Part shown: one piece after another, positions 17,478 to 27,459 of the stretch
Layout: each line of letters opens with the position of its first letter
Position numbering within the stretch: position 1 is the first letter of the stretch
Origin: DAIODI01 sp046349255
GTDB lineage: Bacteria; Pseudomonadota; Alphaproteobacteria; Rhizobiales; Aestuariivirgaceae
Direction: 5' to 3'
Assembly (NCBI GenBank): GCA_046349255.1
Contig: JAXMCR010000004.1
Location: 496,001 to 560,000, forward strand
Length of the DNA stretch: 64,000 bases
Notes under the pieces: generated by a model
What the model saw: only the letters and a program-made list of their open reading frames with translations
Databases searched by the model: none
What the model was told of the DNA's origin: nothing
Made by a program: the position numbers and the translations under genes

Positions 17478-19211
17478 GTGAGGGCGAAGGGCAGCGCACT
17501 TCGACCGGAAGAGACGGTGACGGTGTCGTTCGACGGCCGTACCGTGCCGGCGCGCCGTGGCGAAAGCATTGCGGCCGCGCTCGTCGCTGCCGGTACCTTG
17601 CGCTTCCGCACAACGCGCGAGGGCGCAGCGCGCGGGCCATTCTGCGGCATGGGCGTGTGCCACGAATGCCTGGTCGAGGTCGACGGTGTGCCGAACGTGC
17701 GCGCCTGCATGACGAAGGTGTCGGGCGCGCACGAGATCCGTACGCAGACGATTCCGGCGAGGATCGGCGCCGCGCGCGCTGCCGCATCGCCGGGGTCAAC
17801 TGCGCCGCGCGACATCGACGTGCTCGTGGTCGGCGGCGGCGCGGCGGGCCTCACGGCGGCAAGCGTCGCCGCCGAAGCGGGCGCGCGCGTCGCCCTGGTG
17901 GATGAGCGGCCAACCGCGGGCGGGCAGTTCCTGAAGCAGCCGGCGATCCCCGCGCTTGTAAGTCTGTCCACGGACGATTCGCAGTTCCGGCAGGGCCGGG
18001 CGCTGCTCGACCGGGCGCAGCGCACGGGTGTCGTGAAGATTGACGGCGCGGTTGTCGCGGCCGCCGCGGAGCCGCTGGCGGTGATGGTCTCGACCGGTTC
18101 CGCGCTCATCGAGGTTGCGCCCGGCGCGCTCGTCGTCGCGACGGGGGCCTACGAGCGGCCGCTGCCGGTGGCCGGCTGGACGCTGCCCGGCGTGATGACG
18201 ACCGGGGCGGCGCAGACCCTGCTGCGCAGCTATCGCGTGCTCGCGGGCCGACGCATCCTGATTGCCGGGAACGGACCCCTGAACCTGCAGGTCGCGGTCG
18301 AGCTTGCCGAGGCGGGGGCGCAGGTCGTGGCCGTCGCCGAGCTCGCGCCACGCCCGGGCCCGAAGGTATCCGGCGCGCTCCTCGAGATGGCGCGCACCGC
18401 ACCCCAGCTGCTCGCGAAGGGCGCAGGCTACGTTGCGAGGCTTTACCGTCTCGGCATCCCGCTCCACCACGCGACACTGCTGGCGGACGTGCGCCCGGGC
18501 CTCGAGGCGACGCTCGCGCGCGCCGATGGAACGACCGTCGGCGCCTTTGCCGCCGATGCCGTCTGCATGGGCTACGGCTTCCATCCGTCGAACGAACTCT
18601 TGCGGCTTCTGGGCTGCCGGCAGGACTGGGACGCGCGCCACTGCCAGCTCACCACCGTGCGCACGGCGGAAGGGTTGACCAGCGTGCCGCGCGTCTTCGC
18701 GGCCGGCGATTGCTGCGGGCTGAACGGCGCGCAGGTTGCCATGGCGGAGGGCGTGATTGCCGGCCTCGCGGCCGCGCAGACTGCGACGGGGCGCACGCCG
18801 TCATCCATCTTGCTCCGTGAACGGACGGCTGCGGTCGCCACGGCGCAGCGGCACCGCCGCTTCCAGTCGGCGCTCTGGACGGTGTTTCACGGCGAGGTGC
18901 CCGACGGGATCGTGCGCGAAACATCAACCGTCTGCCGGTGTGAGGACCTCGCGCTCGGCGACGTCGAGCGGGTGCGCGCGGGCGGCGACGCCTTCATTGG
19001 CTCCGTGAAGCGCCAGACGCGCCTCGGCATGGGACGGTGCCAGGGACGGTACTGCGTGCCGCTTGCAGCCGAACGCCTCAGCGCCGAGGCTGGCGAGCCC
19101 TGCTCGGAGCGCTGGTTCGCAGCACCCCGTCCGCCGCTGCGCCCCACGCCCATCGCCACACTCGCCCGTCCCGTCGAACCGGACCCGAACGAACAGGAGC
19201 CCGCCGCGTGA
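17478..19211 (+). CDS. 2Fe-2S/FAD/NAD-binding oxidoreductase (HcnA-HcnB / SoxA-like)
   Basis: Multidomain flavoprotein, 577 aa. An N-terminal 2Fe-2S domain has cysteines 56, 61, 64 and 77. A pyridine-nucleotide-disulfide-type FAD/NAD domain follows (VLVVGGGAAGLTAA near 115). A C-terminal BFD-like cluster site has VCRC and GRCQGRYC. This is the layout of hydrogen cyanide synthase A+B, opine oxidase A and D-hydroxyproline dehydrogenase alpha subunits. The GTG at 17478 follows GGAAGGGA by seven bases. It heads an operon with the AKR-RidA fusion and the AcoX-like kinase, next to operator site 3. Confidence 0.85.
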   Translation: MRAKGSALRPEETVTVSFDGRTVPARRGESIAAALVAAGTLRFRTTREGAARGPFCGMGVCHECLVEVDGVPNVRACMTKVSGAHEIRTQTIPARIGAARAAASPGSTAPRDIDVLVVGGGAAGLTAASVAAEAGARVALVDERPTAGGQFLKQPAIPALVSLSTDDSQFRQGRALLDRAQRTGVVKIDGAVVAAAAEPLAVMVSTGSALIEVAPGALVVATGAYERPLPVAGWTLPGVMTTGAAQTLLRSYRVLAGRRILIAGNGPLNLQVAVELAEAGAQVVAVAELAPRPGPKVSGALLEMARTAPQLLAKGAGYVARLYRLGIPLHHATLLADVRPGLEATLARADGTTVGAFAADAVCMGYGFHPSNELLRLLGCRQDWDARHCQLTTVRTAEGLTSVPRVFAAGDCCGLNGAQVAMAEGVIAGLAAAQTATGRTPSSILLRERTAAVATAQRHRRFQSALWTVFHGEVPDGIVRETSTVCRCEDLALGDVERVRAGGDAFIGSVKRQTRLGMGRCQGRYCVPLAAERLSAEAGEPCSERWFAAPRPPLRPTPIATLARPVEPDPNEQEPAA

Positions 19212-20668
19212 GCAGTCTCGAACGAAGCACCCTCGGCGACGGCCTTTCGATCAGCCGACTCGTCACTGGCCTCTGGCAGGTGGCGGACCTCGAGAAGGAC
19301 GGCCGCACGCTCGAGCCGAAGGCGGCGGCGCAGTCGCTTGCCGCCTACGCGCGCGAGGGTTTTGACACCTTCGACATGGCCGACCACTACGGATCGGCGG
19401 AAGTCATCACCGGCGAACTCGGTGCGCTCGCCGCAAGGGGCGGCGCGCCGTCGTTCCGCGCCTTCACCAAGTGGTGTCCGGAGCCTGCCGCGATGACGCC
19501 CGAAGCGGTGCGCGGCGGCGTCGACCGCGCGCTCGTCCGTATGCGGACGGACGCGGTCGACCTCATGCAGTTCCACTGGTGGATCTACGAGGATCCGCGC
19601 TATCTCGACGCCCTGCACGAGCTCGCGGTGCTGAAGCGCGCCGGCCTGATCCGGAACCTCGGCCTCACGAATTTCAACGCCGACCATCTGCGCCTCGTGC
19701 TCGCGGACGGCGTGCCCGTCGTCTCGAACCAGGTGTGCCTCTCGCTGCTCGACCGGCGCGCGCTCGGCGAGATGTCGACCGTGTGCCGCGAGACGGGCGT
19801 CCGGCTCCTTGCCTACGGCACGCTGTGCGGCGGCTTCCTGTCGGAGCGCTATCTCGGCGCGCCCGAGCCCGCGTCGATCCCCGACTGGAGCCGCATGAAG
19901 TACAAGCGCTTCATCGACGCCGCCGGCGGCTGGGGCGTGCTGCAGCGGATCCTCGAGGCGGCGAACACAGTAGCGAAGAAGCACGGCGTCTCGATTGCCA
20001 ACGTCGCGACCCGGTGGGTGCTGGACCAGCCGGCCGTCGCGGCGGTCATCGTCGGCGCCCGCCTGATGGAGGCCGAGCACCGCGGCGACAATGCGCGGGT
20101 CTTTGCGCTGCGGCTCGATGCGGGCGACCACGCGCTGCTCGACGCGGCGATGGCGCACGCCACACCCATCCCCGGCGATTGCGGCGACGAATATCGAAAG
20201 CCGCCCTATCTCACGGCGTCGGGCGACCTGTCGCATCATCTCGCATCGTTCCCGAAGGTCTACGAACCGCAACCGGTCGAGGGCCGCAGACAGCGGCAGC
20301 GGATCGACTCGGGGAGCATCTGGGAGTCCGTGTGCGGATTTTCCCGCGCAGTCCGAGACGGCAACCGCATCTTCGTCTCGGGCACCACGGCGACGCATCC
20401 GGGCGGGCGCGGCATTGCGCCGAACGATCCGGGCGCGCAGGCCGTCTACGTGCTCGACAAGATCTCCGCCGCGCTCCAGTCGCTCGGCGGCGCGCTGGAT
20501 GATGTCGTCCGCACACGGATCTACGTGCGTGACGCCAGCCTGTGGGAGCCGGTATCGCGCGTGCACGGCCGGTATTTCTCCACGGTGCGGCCAGCCAATA
20601 CGCTCGTCGAAGCAAAGCTTGTCGGCGACTACCTCGTCGAGATCGAGGCCGAGGCCGTGATTGACTGA
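19208..20668 (+). CDS. Aldo/keto reductase fused to a RidA-like domain
   Basis: Bifunctional protein of 486 aa. Residues 1 to about 330 are an aldo/keto reductase with the full tetrad (Asp57, Tyr61, Lys88, His123). About 366-486 form a RidA/YjgF domain. In that domain the Arg that defines active imine deaminases (PARS in RidA) is replaced: the site reads PANT (462-465). The GTG start overlaps the preceding stop (GTGA, 19208-19211). I do not know this fusion from a characterised pathway. The RidA part may bind a reactive enamine or carbonyl intermediate for the reductase. Confidence 0.8.
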   Translation: MSSLERSTLGDGLSISRLVTGLWQVADLEKDGRTLEPKAAAQSLAAYAREGFDTFDMADHYGSAEVITGELGALAARGGAPSFRAFTKWCPEPAAMTPEAVRGGVDRALVRMRTDAVDLMQFHWWIYEDPRYLDALHELAVLKRAGLIRNLGLTNFNADHLRLVLADGVPVVSNQVCLSLLDRRALGEMSTVCRETGVRLLAYGTLCGGFLSERYLGAPEPASIPDWSRMKYKRFIDAAGGWGVLQRILEAANTVAKKHGVSIANVATRWVLDQPAVAAVIVGARLMEAEHRGDNARVFALRLDAGDHALLDAAMAHATPIPGDCGDEYRKPPYLTASGDLSHHLASFPKVYEPQPVEGRRQRQRIDSGSIWESVCGFSRAVRDGNRIFVSGTTATHPGGRGIAPNDPGAQAVYVLDKISAALQSLGGALDDVVRTRIYVRDASLWEPVSRVHGRYFSTVRPANTLVEAKLVGDYLVEIEAEAVID

Positions 20669-21791
20669 CCAGCGCGTCCGCATCGGTCTGATCGTGAACC
20701 CGGTCGCCGGGATGGGCGGCGCCGTGGGTCTCAAGGGCACCGACGGTGCAGACGTTCTCGCCCGCGCGCGCGCGCTGGGCAGCGAAGCACGGGCGGGCGA
20801 GCGCGCCCGGCAAGCGATGGCGCTTCTTGCGCCGCTCGCGGACCGCTTCACGCTCCTGACGGCGGCGGGCGCCATGGGAGCGGATGCGGCGCGGGCCGCT
20901 GGCCTTGCCGCAGCGATCGTCTACACGCCACCGTCGACCACCACCGCGGCCGACACGAGGGCCGCGGCAGAAGCGCTGCGCGGCGTCGACCTGCTCCTGT
21001 TCTGCGGCGGCGACGGCACCGCGCGCGACGTAGAAAGCGTGCTGGGCGAGGCAACGCCTGCCGTCGGGATACCTGCCGGCGTGAAGATGCATTCCGGGGT
21101 GTTCGCGACGAGCCCCCTGGCGGCCGGTCGCTTGGTGGCGACGCTCCTCGAGTCCGCAGACTGGCGGCGGCTCTCGTTGCGCAAGGCCGAGGTGATGGAC
21201 ATCGACGAAGCCGCGTTCCGGAACAACCGGCTGTCGGCGCGACTCTATGGCTACCTCGCCGTGCCCGAGGCACGCCGCCTGCTGCAGCAACCCAAGCAGG
21301 GCGGGTACACGGACGATGAACAGTCCGTGCACGACGCAGCGCAGGCGTTGGCGCGTGAGCTCGATCCTGCCGTCGGCTACGTGGTCGGTCCTGGGCGCAG
21401 CGCGAAAGCGGTTCTCGATACGCTCGGGCTCACCGGTACGCTGCTCGGCGTCGACCTCCTGATCGACGGCCGCATTGTCGGACGCGACATCGGCGACCGT
21501 ATGCTGATCGATCGGGTCGGTGCACGACCCGTGCGCATCATCGCCGGGATCACGGGCGGGCAGGGGTTCCTGTTCGGGCGCGGCAACCAGCAGATCGCGC
21601 CCGAGATCATCCGGCGCGCAGGGCGCGACGGGTTGCTGGTGATCGCCGGCCGGCAGAAGCTCGCGCATCTGACGGATGGCCGGCTCCTGGTCGACACTGG
21701 CGATCCGGCCCTCGATCGGGAGCTTGAGGGCTACATCCGCGTGCGGTGTGGCGCGACGGAGTGGATGCTGATGCGCGTGGAGGCGGCCTGA
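20661..21791 (+). CDS. ATP-NAD kinase / AcoX-family protein
   Basis: Protein of 376 aa with the NAD-kinase nucleotide motif (LLFCGGDGTARDVES) and the N-terminal IGLIVNPVAGMGG typical of the AcoX-like branch. The TTG start at 20661 overlaps the preceding stop by eight bases. AcoX-like proteins sit in TPP-dependent dehydrogenase or decarboxylase operons with uncertain function. It ends back-to-back with the acyl-CoA ligase gene, with no gap. Confidence 0.8.
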   Translation: MTDQRVRIGLIVNPVAGMGGAVGLKGTDGADVLARARALGSEARAGERARQAMALLAPLADRFTLLTAAGAMGADAARAAGLAAAIVYTPPSTTTAADTRAAAEALRGVDLLLFCGGDGTARDVESVLGEATPAVGIPAGVKMHSGVFATSPLAAGRLVATLLESADWRRLSLRKAEVMDIDEAAFRNNRLSARLYGYLAVPEARRLLQQPKQGGYTDDEQSVHDAAQALARELDPAVGYVVGPGRSAKAVLDTLGLTGTLLGVDLLIDGRIVGRDIGDRMLIDRVGARPVRIIAGITGGQGFLFGRGNQQIAPEIIRRAGRDGLLVIAGRQKLAHLTDGRLLVDTGDPALDRELEGYIRVRCGATEWMLMRVEAA

Positions 21792-23879
21792 TCAGTCGCT
21801 GCCGTTCCGCGGCACGATCAGCGCGTCGAGGGCGAATACGCCTTCACCCTCCGGCATCACGGCGAGCGGGTTGATGTCGAGGCTCTCGAGCGTGTCGCCG
21901 CAGCGCGCCGCAAAGCGCGAGACGGCGACGAGCGCCTTCGCCAGCGCGGAGACGTCGGCCTTCGGGCGCCCGCGCGCTCCGTCGAGCAGCGGGAAGCCCT
22001 TGATCTCGCGGATCATCGCGTGCGCCTGCGCCTCGCCAAACGGCGCCAGCCGGAAGGCCACGTCCTTCATGACCTCGACGAAGATGCCGCCCAGCCCGAA
22101 CATCACGACGGGACCAAAGACGGGATCGCGCTTCACGCCGACGATCGCCTCGACATGTCCGGTGATCATCGGCGACACGAGCACGCCGTCGACCGGGCCG
22201 CCGCCAGCGTGACGATGGCCGATGTCCATCAGTGCCACGAACGCCGCTCGAACCTCCTGCTCGCTGCCGACGTTCAGCCTTACGCCGCCGACCTCGCTCT
22301 TGTGCGCGATGGCCGCGGCCGAGATCTTCATGGCCACGGGACGCCCCGCCATCCGCCATGCCGCGACAGCCTCGTCGATGCTCGTGGCAAGCGTCTCGGT
22401 CGCAACCGGCACGCCTGCCGCGGCAAGCACCGCCTTGCTGCGCGCCTCGCCGTAAGGTCCAGGCGGCAGCGGCTCCGGTGCGACGGCGTCACCAGCCGGC
22501 TGCGGTCCTTTCGCCAGCGCCACGAGCCCCGCCAGCGCCCGCACAGCGCGGTTCGGGTCGGCGATCACGCCGAACCCTTCGGCAACGTATTGCGCCACGA
22601 GGTCCGGGTTCACCACGATCGACATGATGATCGGAAAGTCAAGATGGCGCGCCCGGACCGACTTCAGCGCGTCAAGCAGCTTCGGCGCCATGGCGGGCGA
22701 ACCCGCCACGGTGGTGAAGAACGCGATCACCGCGTCGTAGGCGGCGCTGTCGACGATGCGGTTGAGATACCGGCCGAATAGTTCGAGGTCGTTGAACGCC
22801 TGCGCCGTCACGTCCACCGGGTTGCGCGGCGAGGAGAAGGGCAGGGCGGCCTTCAGGTCGGCCTGCGCGTCGGCCGGCATCTCCGGCATCTCGAGGCCCA
22901 CCGCGTCGGCCTCGTCGGCGACCATGATGCCGCCGCCGCCCGAGATCGTGACGATGCCGAGCCGCGGGCCCTTCGGCATCCGGCCCTGCACGGCGAGTTC
23001 GGCCACGTCGACGAGTTCCTCCGCCGATCGCGCGCGATAGACGCCGCACTCCCGGAACACCGTCTCGTAAACCTCGTCGCCGCCGACGAGCGACGCCGTG
23101 TGCGAGGCCGCCGCAATCGAGCCGACTTCGGAACGTCCCACCTTCAGTGCGATCACGGACTTCCCGAGCGCCGCCATCTTGCGCATCGCCGCCATCAGCG
23201 CCCGGCCGTTGCGCGCGCCTTCGAGATAGACGGCGGCAACCTTCGTATGCGGATCATCGGCGACGAAGGAGAGGCACTCCGCCACGTCGACGTCGCACTC
23301 GTTGCCGGTCGAGACCCAGTAGCGCAGGCCGAGGCCGCGGTCGCGGGCGATCCAGAAGAGATGCGAGCCGACCGCGCCGCTCTGCGAAATGATGGAGAGC
23401 GGGCCCTCCGTCGGGAACACGCGGTCGAACGCGCTGGTGAAGCAGCCGTAGAAGCCGCTGAACGAATTGAACACGCCGAGGCAGTTCGGCCCGAGCAGTC
23501 GCACGCCGGTCTCGCGCGAGATCGCCTTGAGTTCGGCTTCCGCGACGGCGCCATCGGCCCCGGTCTCGGCGAAACCGGCGGAGTAGATCACGCACGCCTT
23601 CACGCCCTTCGCCGCGCAATCGCGCACGGCCTGCGCTGTCGCCGGGGCGGGCACGGCCAGGATGGCGGTGTCGACGGGTGCGTCCATCGCAAGGATCGAG
23701 GGCGCGGCCGGCAGCCCCTGCACCTCGGTCCGGTTCGGGTTCACTGGGATGATCCGTCCACGGAAGTTGCCGCGGATCATGTAGTCGAGCACGCGCCCGC
23801 CGATCCGGGTCTTGTCGGTCGAGGCGCCGACGATGGCGACGGACGCCGGGTCGAGCAGGGGTTTTATCGAGGGGGTCAT
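21792..23879 (-). CDS. NDP-forming acyl-CoA ligase (acetate-CoA ligase/pimeloyl-type)
   Basis: Fused ADP-forming acyl-CoA synthetase, 695 aa. It has a CoA-binding domain (VAIVGASTD at residues 14-22), a succinyl-CoA-ligase-like domain with the phospho-His260 in ASHTASLVGG, and a C-terminal ATP-grasp domain from about 470. The start is the ATG at 23879 (MTPSIKPLLD); the longer frame upstream has no family similarity. It would activate an organic acid end-product of the pathway or recover ATP from its acyl-CoA. Confidence 0.85.
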   Translation of the reverse strand: MTPSIKPLLDPASVAIVGASTDKTRIGGRVLDYMIRGNFRGRIIPVNPNRTEVQGLPAAPSILAMDAPVDTAILAVPAPATAQAVRDCAAKGVKACVIYSAGFAETGADGAVAEAELKAISRETGVRLLGPNCLGVFNSFSGFYGCFTSAFDRVFPTEGPLSIISQSGAVGSHLFWIARDRGLGLRYWVSTGNECDVDVAECLSFVADDPHTKVAAVYLEGARNGRALMAAMRKMAALGKSVIALKVGRSEVGSIAAASHTASLVGGDEVYETVFRECGVYRARSAEELVDVAELAVQGRMPKGPRLGIVTISGGGGIMVADEADAVGLEMPEMPADAQADLKAALPFSSPRNPVDVTAQAFNDLELFGRYLNRIVDSAAYDAVIAFFTTVAGSPAMAPKLLDALKSVRARHLDFPIIMSIVVNPDLVAQYVAEGFGVIADPNRAVRALAGLVALAKGPQPAGDAVAPEPLPPGPYGEARSKAVLAAAGVPVATETLATSIDEAVAAWRMAGRPVAMKISAAAIAHKSEVGGVRLNVGSEQEVRAAFVALMDIGHRHAGGGPVDGVLVSPMITGHVEAIVGVKRDPVFGPVVMFGLGGIFVEVMKDVAFRLAPFGEAQAHAMIREIKGFPLLDGARGRPKADVSALAKALVAVSRFAARCGDTLESLDINPLAVMPEGEGVFALDALIVPRNGSD

Positions 23880-23977
23880 GCGGCTCTGGCGATGTTCTTT
23901 CGTTGCGCGGAACGATAGCCGGTCGCCGCGCGGCTCGGAAAGCCCGGATTGCAGCAACGCTGCTTGACAGCCACCAC

Positions 23978-24853
23978 ATGCGCTGCGATGCGAGCGCCAG
24001 GATGCGGGATTTCTGGAAACGGTTCAGGCGCGACAGGACGGCCGTCTTCGGGCTGGTCGTGATCCTCCTCTTTGTCGCCGCCGCCGTCCTCGCTCCGTGG
24101 CTTGCGCCCTACAACCCGAACGAACAGTTCTTCGACGGGCTGACGCTCGAGGGCGCGCCCCTGCCGCCCGGCGCTCGATTCTGGTTCGGCACCGACACCA
24201 ACGGCCGCGACCAGTTCTCGCGCCTGCTTTACGGCGCGCGTACGTCCCTCCTGATCGGCATCCTCGCCAACGGCATCGCCATCGCCATCGGCACGCTGCT
24301 CGGCGTGCTCGCGGGCTATGCCCGCGGCCTTGTCGGCGCGACGATCATGCGCCTCACCGACCTGATGATGGCGTTCCCGCCGCTCTTGCTGGCGATCGCG
24401 CTGACCGCGATCCTGAAACCGGGGCTCGGCATCGTCATCCTGGTGATCGCACTCGTGAACTGGGTACAGATCGCCCGCGTGATCTATACCGAGACGGTGA
24501 GCCTGTCGCAGCGCGACTACATCGAGGCGGCGCGTGCGCTCGGCGCAGGGACGGGCCGCGTGCTCTGGCGCCATCTCCTGCCGCACCTCGTGCCGACCAT
24601 CGTCGTCTACGCCACGCTCGGCATCGCCACCACCGTCCTGCTCGAGGCGATGCTGTCGTTCCTCGGCCGCGGCGTGCAGCCGCCGACGCCCGCCTGGGGC
24701 ATGATGATCTTCGAAAGCCAGTCCTACTTCCTCAACGCGCCGTGGCTCGTGTTCATCCCGGGGGCGGCGATCCTCATCCTCGCGCTCGCCTTCAATCTCG
24801 TCGGCGACGGCCTGCGCGACGTGCTCGACCCGACGCAGAGGGGGCGGTCCTGA
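23978..24853 (+). CDS. Dipeptide/oligopeptide-type ABC permease (DppC)
   Basis: Inner-membrane permease, 291 aa, with about six helices, the GTDTNGRDQFSRLLYGAR periplasmic motif of DppC/OppC and an EAARALGAG EAA loop. An in-frame ATG at 24002 (MRDFWKRFRRDR) has a better match to typical N-termini and may be the true start. It is the first gene of a seven-kb importer operon that includes an acetamidase. Confidence 0.85.
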   Translation: MRCDASARMRDFWKRFRRDRTAVFGLVVILLFVAAAVLAPWLAPYNPNEQFFDGLTLEGAPLPPGARFWFGTDTNGRDQFSRLLYGARTSLLIGILANGIAIAIGTLLGVLAGYARGLVGATIMRLTDLMMAFPPLLLAIALTAILKPGLGIVILVIALVNWVQIARVIYTETVSLSQRDYIEAARALGAGTGRVLWRHLLPHLVPTIVVYATLGIATTVLLEAMLSFLGRGVQPPTPAWGMMIFESQSYFLNAPWLVFIPGAAILILALAFNLVGDGLRDVLDPTQRGRS

Positions 24854-25773
24854 TGCTCGGCTACCTCGCCCGCCGGTTCGCCGCCTCGTTCCTCATCCTG
24901 GTGGGCGTGACGATCGTCACCTTCGCGCTGACGTTCCTGATCCCCGCCGATCCGGTTGCGATGATCGCCGGGCGCACGGCGACGGCGCAGGTGCGCGAGC
25001 AAATCCGCACGCAGCTCGGGCTTGATCGTCCGCTCACGGAGCAATATGTGGCGTATGTCTCGCGCCTCGCGCAGGGCGACTTCGGCCGCTCCTACGCGCG
25101 CAAGAGCGAGGTCGGCCCGCTGATCGCCTCGCGCCTGCCGCCGACGCTGCTCCTGATGCTGGGCGCGATCATCGCCGAGCTGTTGATCGGCCTGCCCGCC
25201 GGCATCTACGCCGCGAGCCGGCGCGGGCAATGGGCGGACAAGGCGGCCATGACAGCCTCGTTCCTCACCGTCTCGACGCCGCAGTTCGTGCTCGGCCTGA
25301 CGCTGCTCTACGTGTTCGCCTACACGCTGAACTGGTTCCCGCTCGGCGGCTACGGCACGCTGTCGCACCTGATCCTGCCGGCGCTCACGCTTGGGCTCGC
25401 GGGCGGCGGCTGGTACTCGCGGATGATGCGCTCCTCGATGGTCGAAGTGCTGCGCCAGGACTACATCCGCACCGCGCGCGCCAAGGGCATGCCGGAGTGG
25501 CGCGTGGTGATGAAGCACGGGTTCCGCAACGCCGTGCTGCCGATCATCGCCATGGTCGGCCTCGACATCGGAATCTTCATGTCGGGCGTGGTGGTGGTCG
25601 AGAACGTTTTTGGCTGGCCGGGCATCGGCCAGCTCATGTGGCAGGCGATCCAGTCGCTCGACATTCCCGTCATCATGGGCGTCACGACCGTCGCGGCCAT
25701 GTTCATCATAGTCGGCAATCTCATTGCCGATCTGATCGCCCCGCTCATTGACCCGCGCATCCGCTTGCGTTGA
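24853..25773 (+). CDS. Dipeptide/oligopeptide-type ABC permease (DppB)
   Basis: Partner permease, 306 aa, starting MLGYLARRFAASFLILVGVT and carrying the DppB-type LGLDRPL and RTARAKGMPEW motifs. Its ATG overlaps the DppC stop by one base (TGATG). The gene order C-B-A is the reverse of the common B-C order. Confidence 0.88.
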   Translation: MLGYLARRFAASFLILVGVTIVTFALTFLIPADPVAMIAGRTATAQVREQIRTQLGLDRPLTEQYVAYVSRLAQGDFGRSYARKSEVGPLIASRLPPTLLLMLGAIIAELLIGLPAGIYAASRRGQWADKAAMTASFLTVSTPQFVLGLTLLYVFAYTLNWFPLGGYGTLSHLILPALTLGLAGGGWYSRMMRSSMVEVLRQDYIRTARAKGMPEWRVVMKHGFRNAVLPIIAMVGLDIGIFMSGVVVVENVFGWPGIGQLMWQAIQSLDIPVIMGVTTVAAMFIIVGNLIADLIAPLIDPRIRLR

Positions 25774-25814
25774 TATGCCGTTCAACAAGGATCGATAAAC
25801 CCAGGGAGTGCCCC

Positions 25815-27437
25815 ATGAAATCGCTTCTGCTGGCCGCCACCGCGGCCCTCGGCCTGATGCTCGCAAGCCCGCTGGCGCTCGCCGGCGACCAGCCCAAGCA
25901 GGGTGGCGCGGCCGTCATCACCTTCAACAATGACCTGACCACGCTCGACCCGCAGGTCGGCTACGACTGGCAGAACTGGTCGGTGATCAAGTCGATCTTC
26001 GACGGCCTGATGGACTACAAGCCCGGCACGACCGAACTCGAGCCCGACCTCGCCGAAAGCTATACCGTTTCGGATGACGGCCTGACGTATACGTTCAAAC
26101 TCCGCGACGGCCTGAAGTTTCACAACGGGCGCGCCGTCACCTCCGGCGACGTGAAGTACTCCTTCGAGCGCGCCGTGAACCCGAAGACGCAGAGCCCCGG
26201 CGGCGGCTACTTCAGCATGATCGCGGGCTACGACGACGTGGCGGGTGGCAAGGCGACCGAGCTCTCCGGCATCACCACGCCCGACGACAAGACGGTCGTG
26301 TTCAAGCTCACCCGCCCCGACGCGACCTTCCTGCACCTGATGGCGATCAACTTCGGCTACGTGGTGCCGAAGGAGGAAGTGGAGAAGGCGGGCGCGGACT
26401 GGGGCAAGCAGCCGGTCGGCACCGGCGCCTACAAGTTCAAGGAGTGGGTGCCGGGGCAGCGCATCGTGCTCGAGCGCAACAAGGACTACCACCATCCGGG
26501 CGTACCCTATCTCGACCAGATCACCTTCGAGTTCGGCCAGGACCCGACCGTCGCCGTGCTGCGCCTGAAGCGCGGCGAGGTGGACATCGTCGGCGACGGC
26601 ATCCCGCCCGCGCAGTTCGCCGAATTGATGGCGGATCCCGCGACGAAGGACCTGATCGCCACCGGCGACCAGCTTCATACCGGCTACGTCACGATGAACG
26701 TCACGCAGAAGCCGTTCGACAACGTGAAGGTGCGGCAGGCGGTCAACATGGCGATCAACAAGGATCGCATCGTGCGCCTGATCAACAACCGTGGCGTTCC
26801 GGCGAACCAGGCGCTGCCGCCCGCGATGCCCGGCTACAACAAGGACCAGAAGGGTTTTGCGTACGACCCGGAGGGCGCCAAGAAGCTCTTGGCGGAAGCC
26901 GGCGTGCCGGACGGTTTTGAGACCGAGCTCTACGCGATGAACGTCGACCCGAACCCGCGCATCGCGCAGGCGATCCAGCAGGACCTTGCCGCCGTCGGCA
27001 TCAAGGCGGAGATCAAGTCGCTCGCCCAGGCGGAAGTCATCTCCGCCGGCGGCTCCGGCAAGGCGCCGATGATCTGGTCGGGCGGCATGGCGTGGATCGC
27101 CGACTTCCCGGATCCGGCCAACTTCTACTACGGCATCCTCGGCTGCGCCGGCGCGGTCGAAGGCGGCTGGAACTGGTCGAAGTACTGCAACAAGGACCTC
27201 GACGCCGAGGCCGCCAAGGCCGACGCGATGGTGAAGGGCGACCAGCAGGCGGCGCGCGTCGAAGCGTGGAAGGGCATCTTCGACAAGGTGCTGGCGGACG
27301 CCCCGTGGGCGCCGGTGTTCAACGAGAAGCGCTTCACGTTCCACTCCGAGCGGCTTGGCGGCGATCCGGCGCTTTTCACCGATCCGATCCATATCCCGGT
27401 GAACTACGACTACATCTACGCGAAGGACGCCCAGTAG
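25815..27437 (+). CDS. ABC transporter substrate-binding protein, family 5
   Basis: Periplasmic peptide/nickel/glycoside-type binding protein, 540 aa, with a clear signal peptide (cleavage after about residue 23, ALA-GDQ). The first mature segment includes LTTLDPQVGYDWQNW, a family 5 feature. AGGGAG lies seven bases before the ATG. The ligand is likely a small N-containing compound rather than a peptide, judging by the acetamidase next to it. Confidence 0.88.
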   Translation: MKSLLLAATAALGLMLASPLALAGDQPKQGGAAVITFNNDLTTLDPQVGYDWQNWSVIKSIFDGLMDYKPGTTELEPDLAESYTVSDDGLTYTFKLRDGLKFHNGRAVTSGDVKYSFERAVNPKTQSPGGGYFSMIAGYDDVAGGKATELSGITTPDDKTVVFKLTRPDATFLHLMAINFGYVVPKEEVEKAGADWGKQPVGTGAYKFKEWVPGQRIVLERNKDYHHPGVPYLDQITFEFGQDPTVAVLRLKRGEVDIVGDGIPPAQFAELMADPATKDLIATGDQLHTGYVTMNVTQKPFDNVKVRQAVNMAINKDRIVRLINNRGVPANQALPPAMPGYNKDQKGFAYDPEGAKKLLAEAGVPDGFETELYAMNVDPNPRIAQAIQQDLAAVGIKAEIKSLAQAEVISAGGSGKAPMIWSGGMAWIADFPDPANFYYGILGCAGAVEGGWNWSKYCNKDLDAEAAKADAMVKGDQQAARVEAWKGIFDKVLADAPWAPVFNEKRFTFHSERLGGDPALFTDPIHIPVNYDYIYAKDAQ

Positions 27438-27459
27438 GCGTTCGAACGTGTACGGACGA

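Noticed and set aside
18887..20875. 662-aa open frame on the minus strand
   Set aside because: Antisense to the 2Fe-2S flavoprotein and AKR-RidA genes; Arg/Ala/Asp-rich with no recognisable domain.
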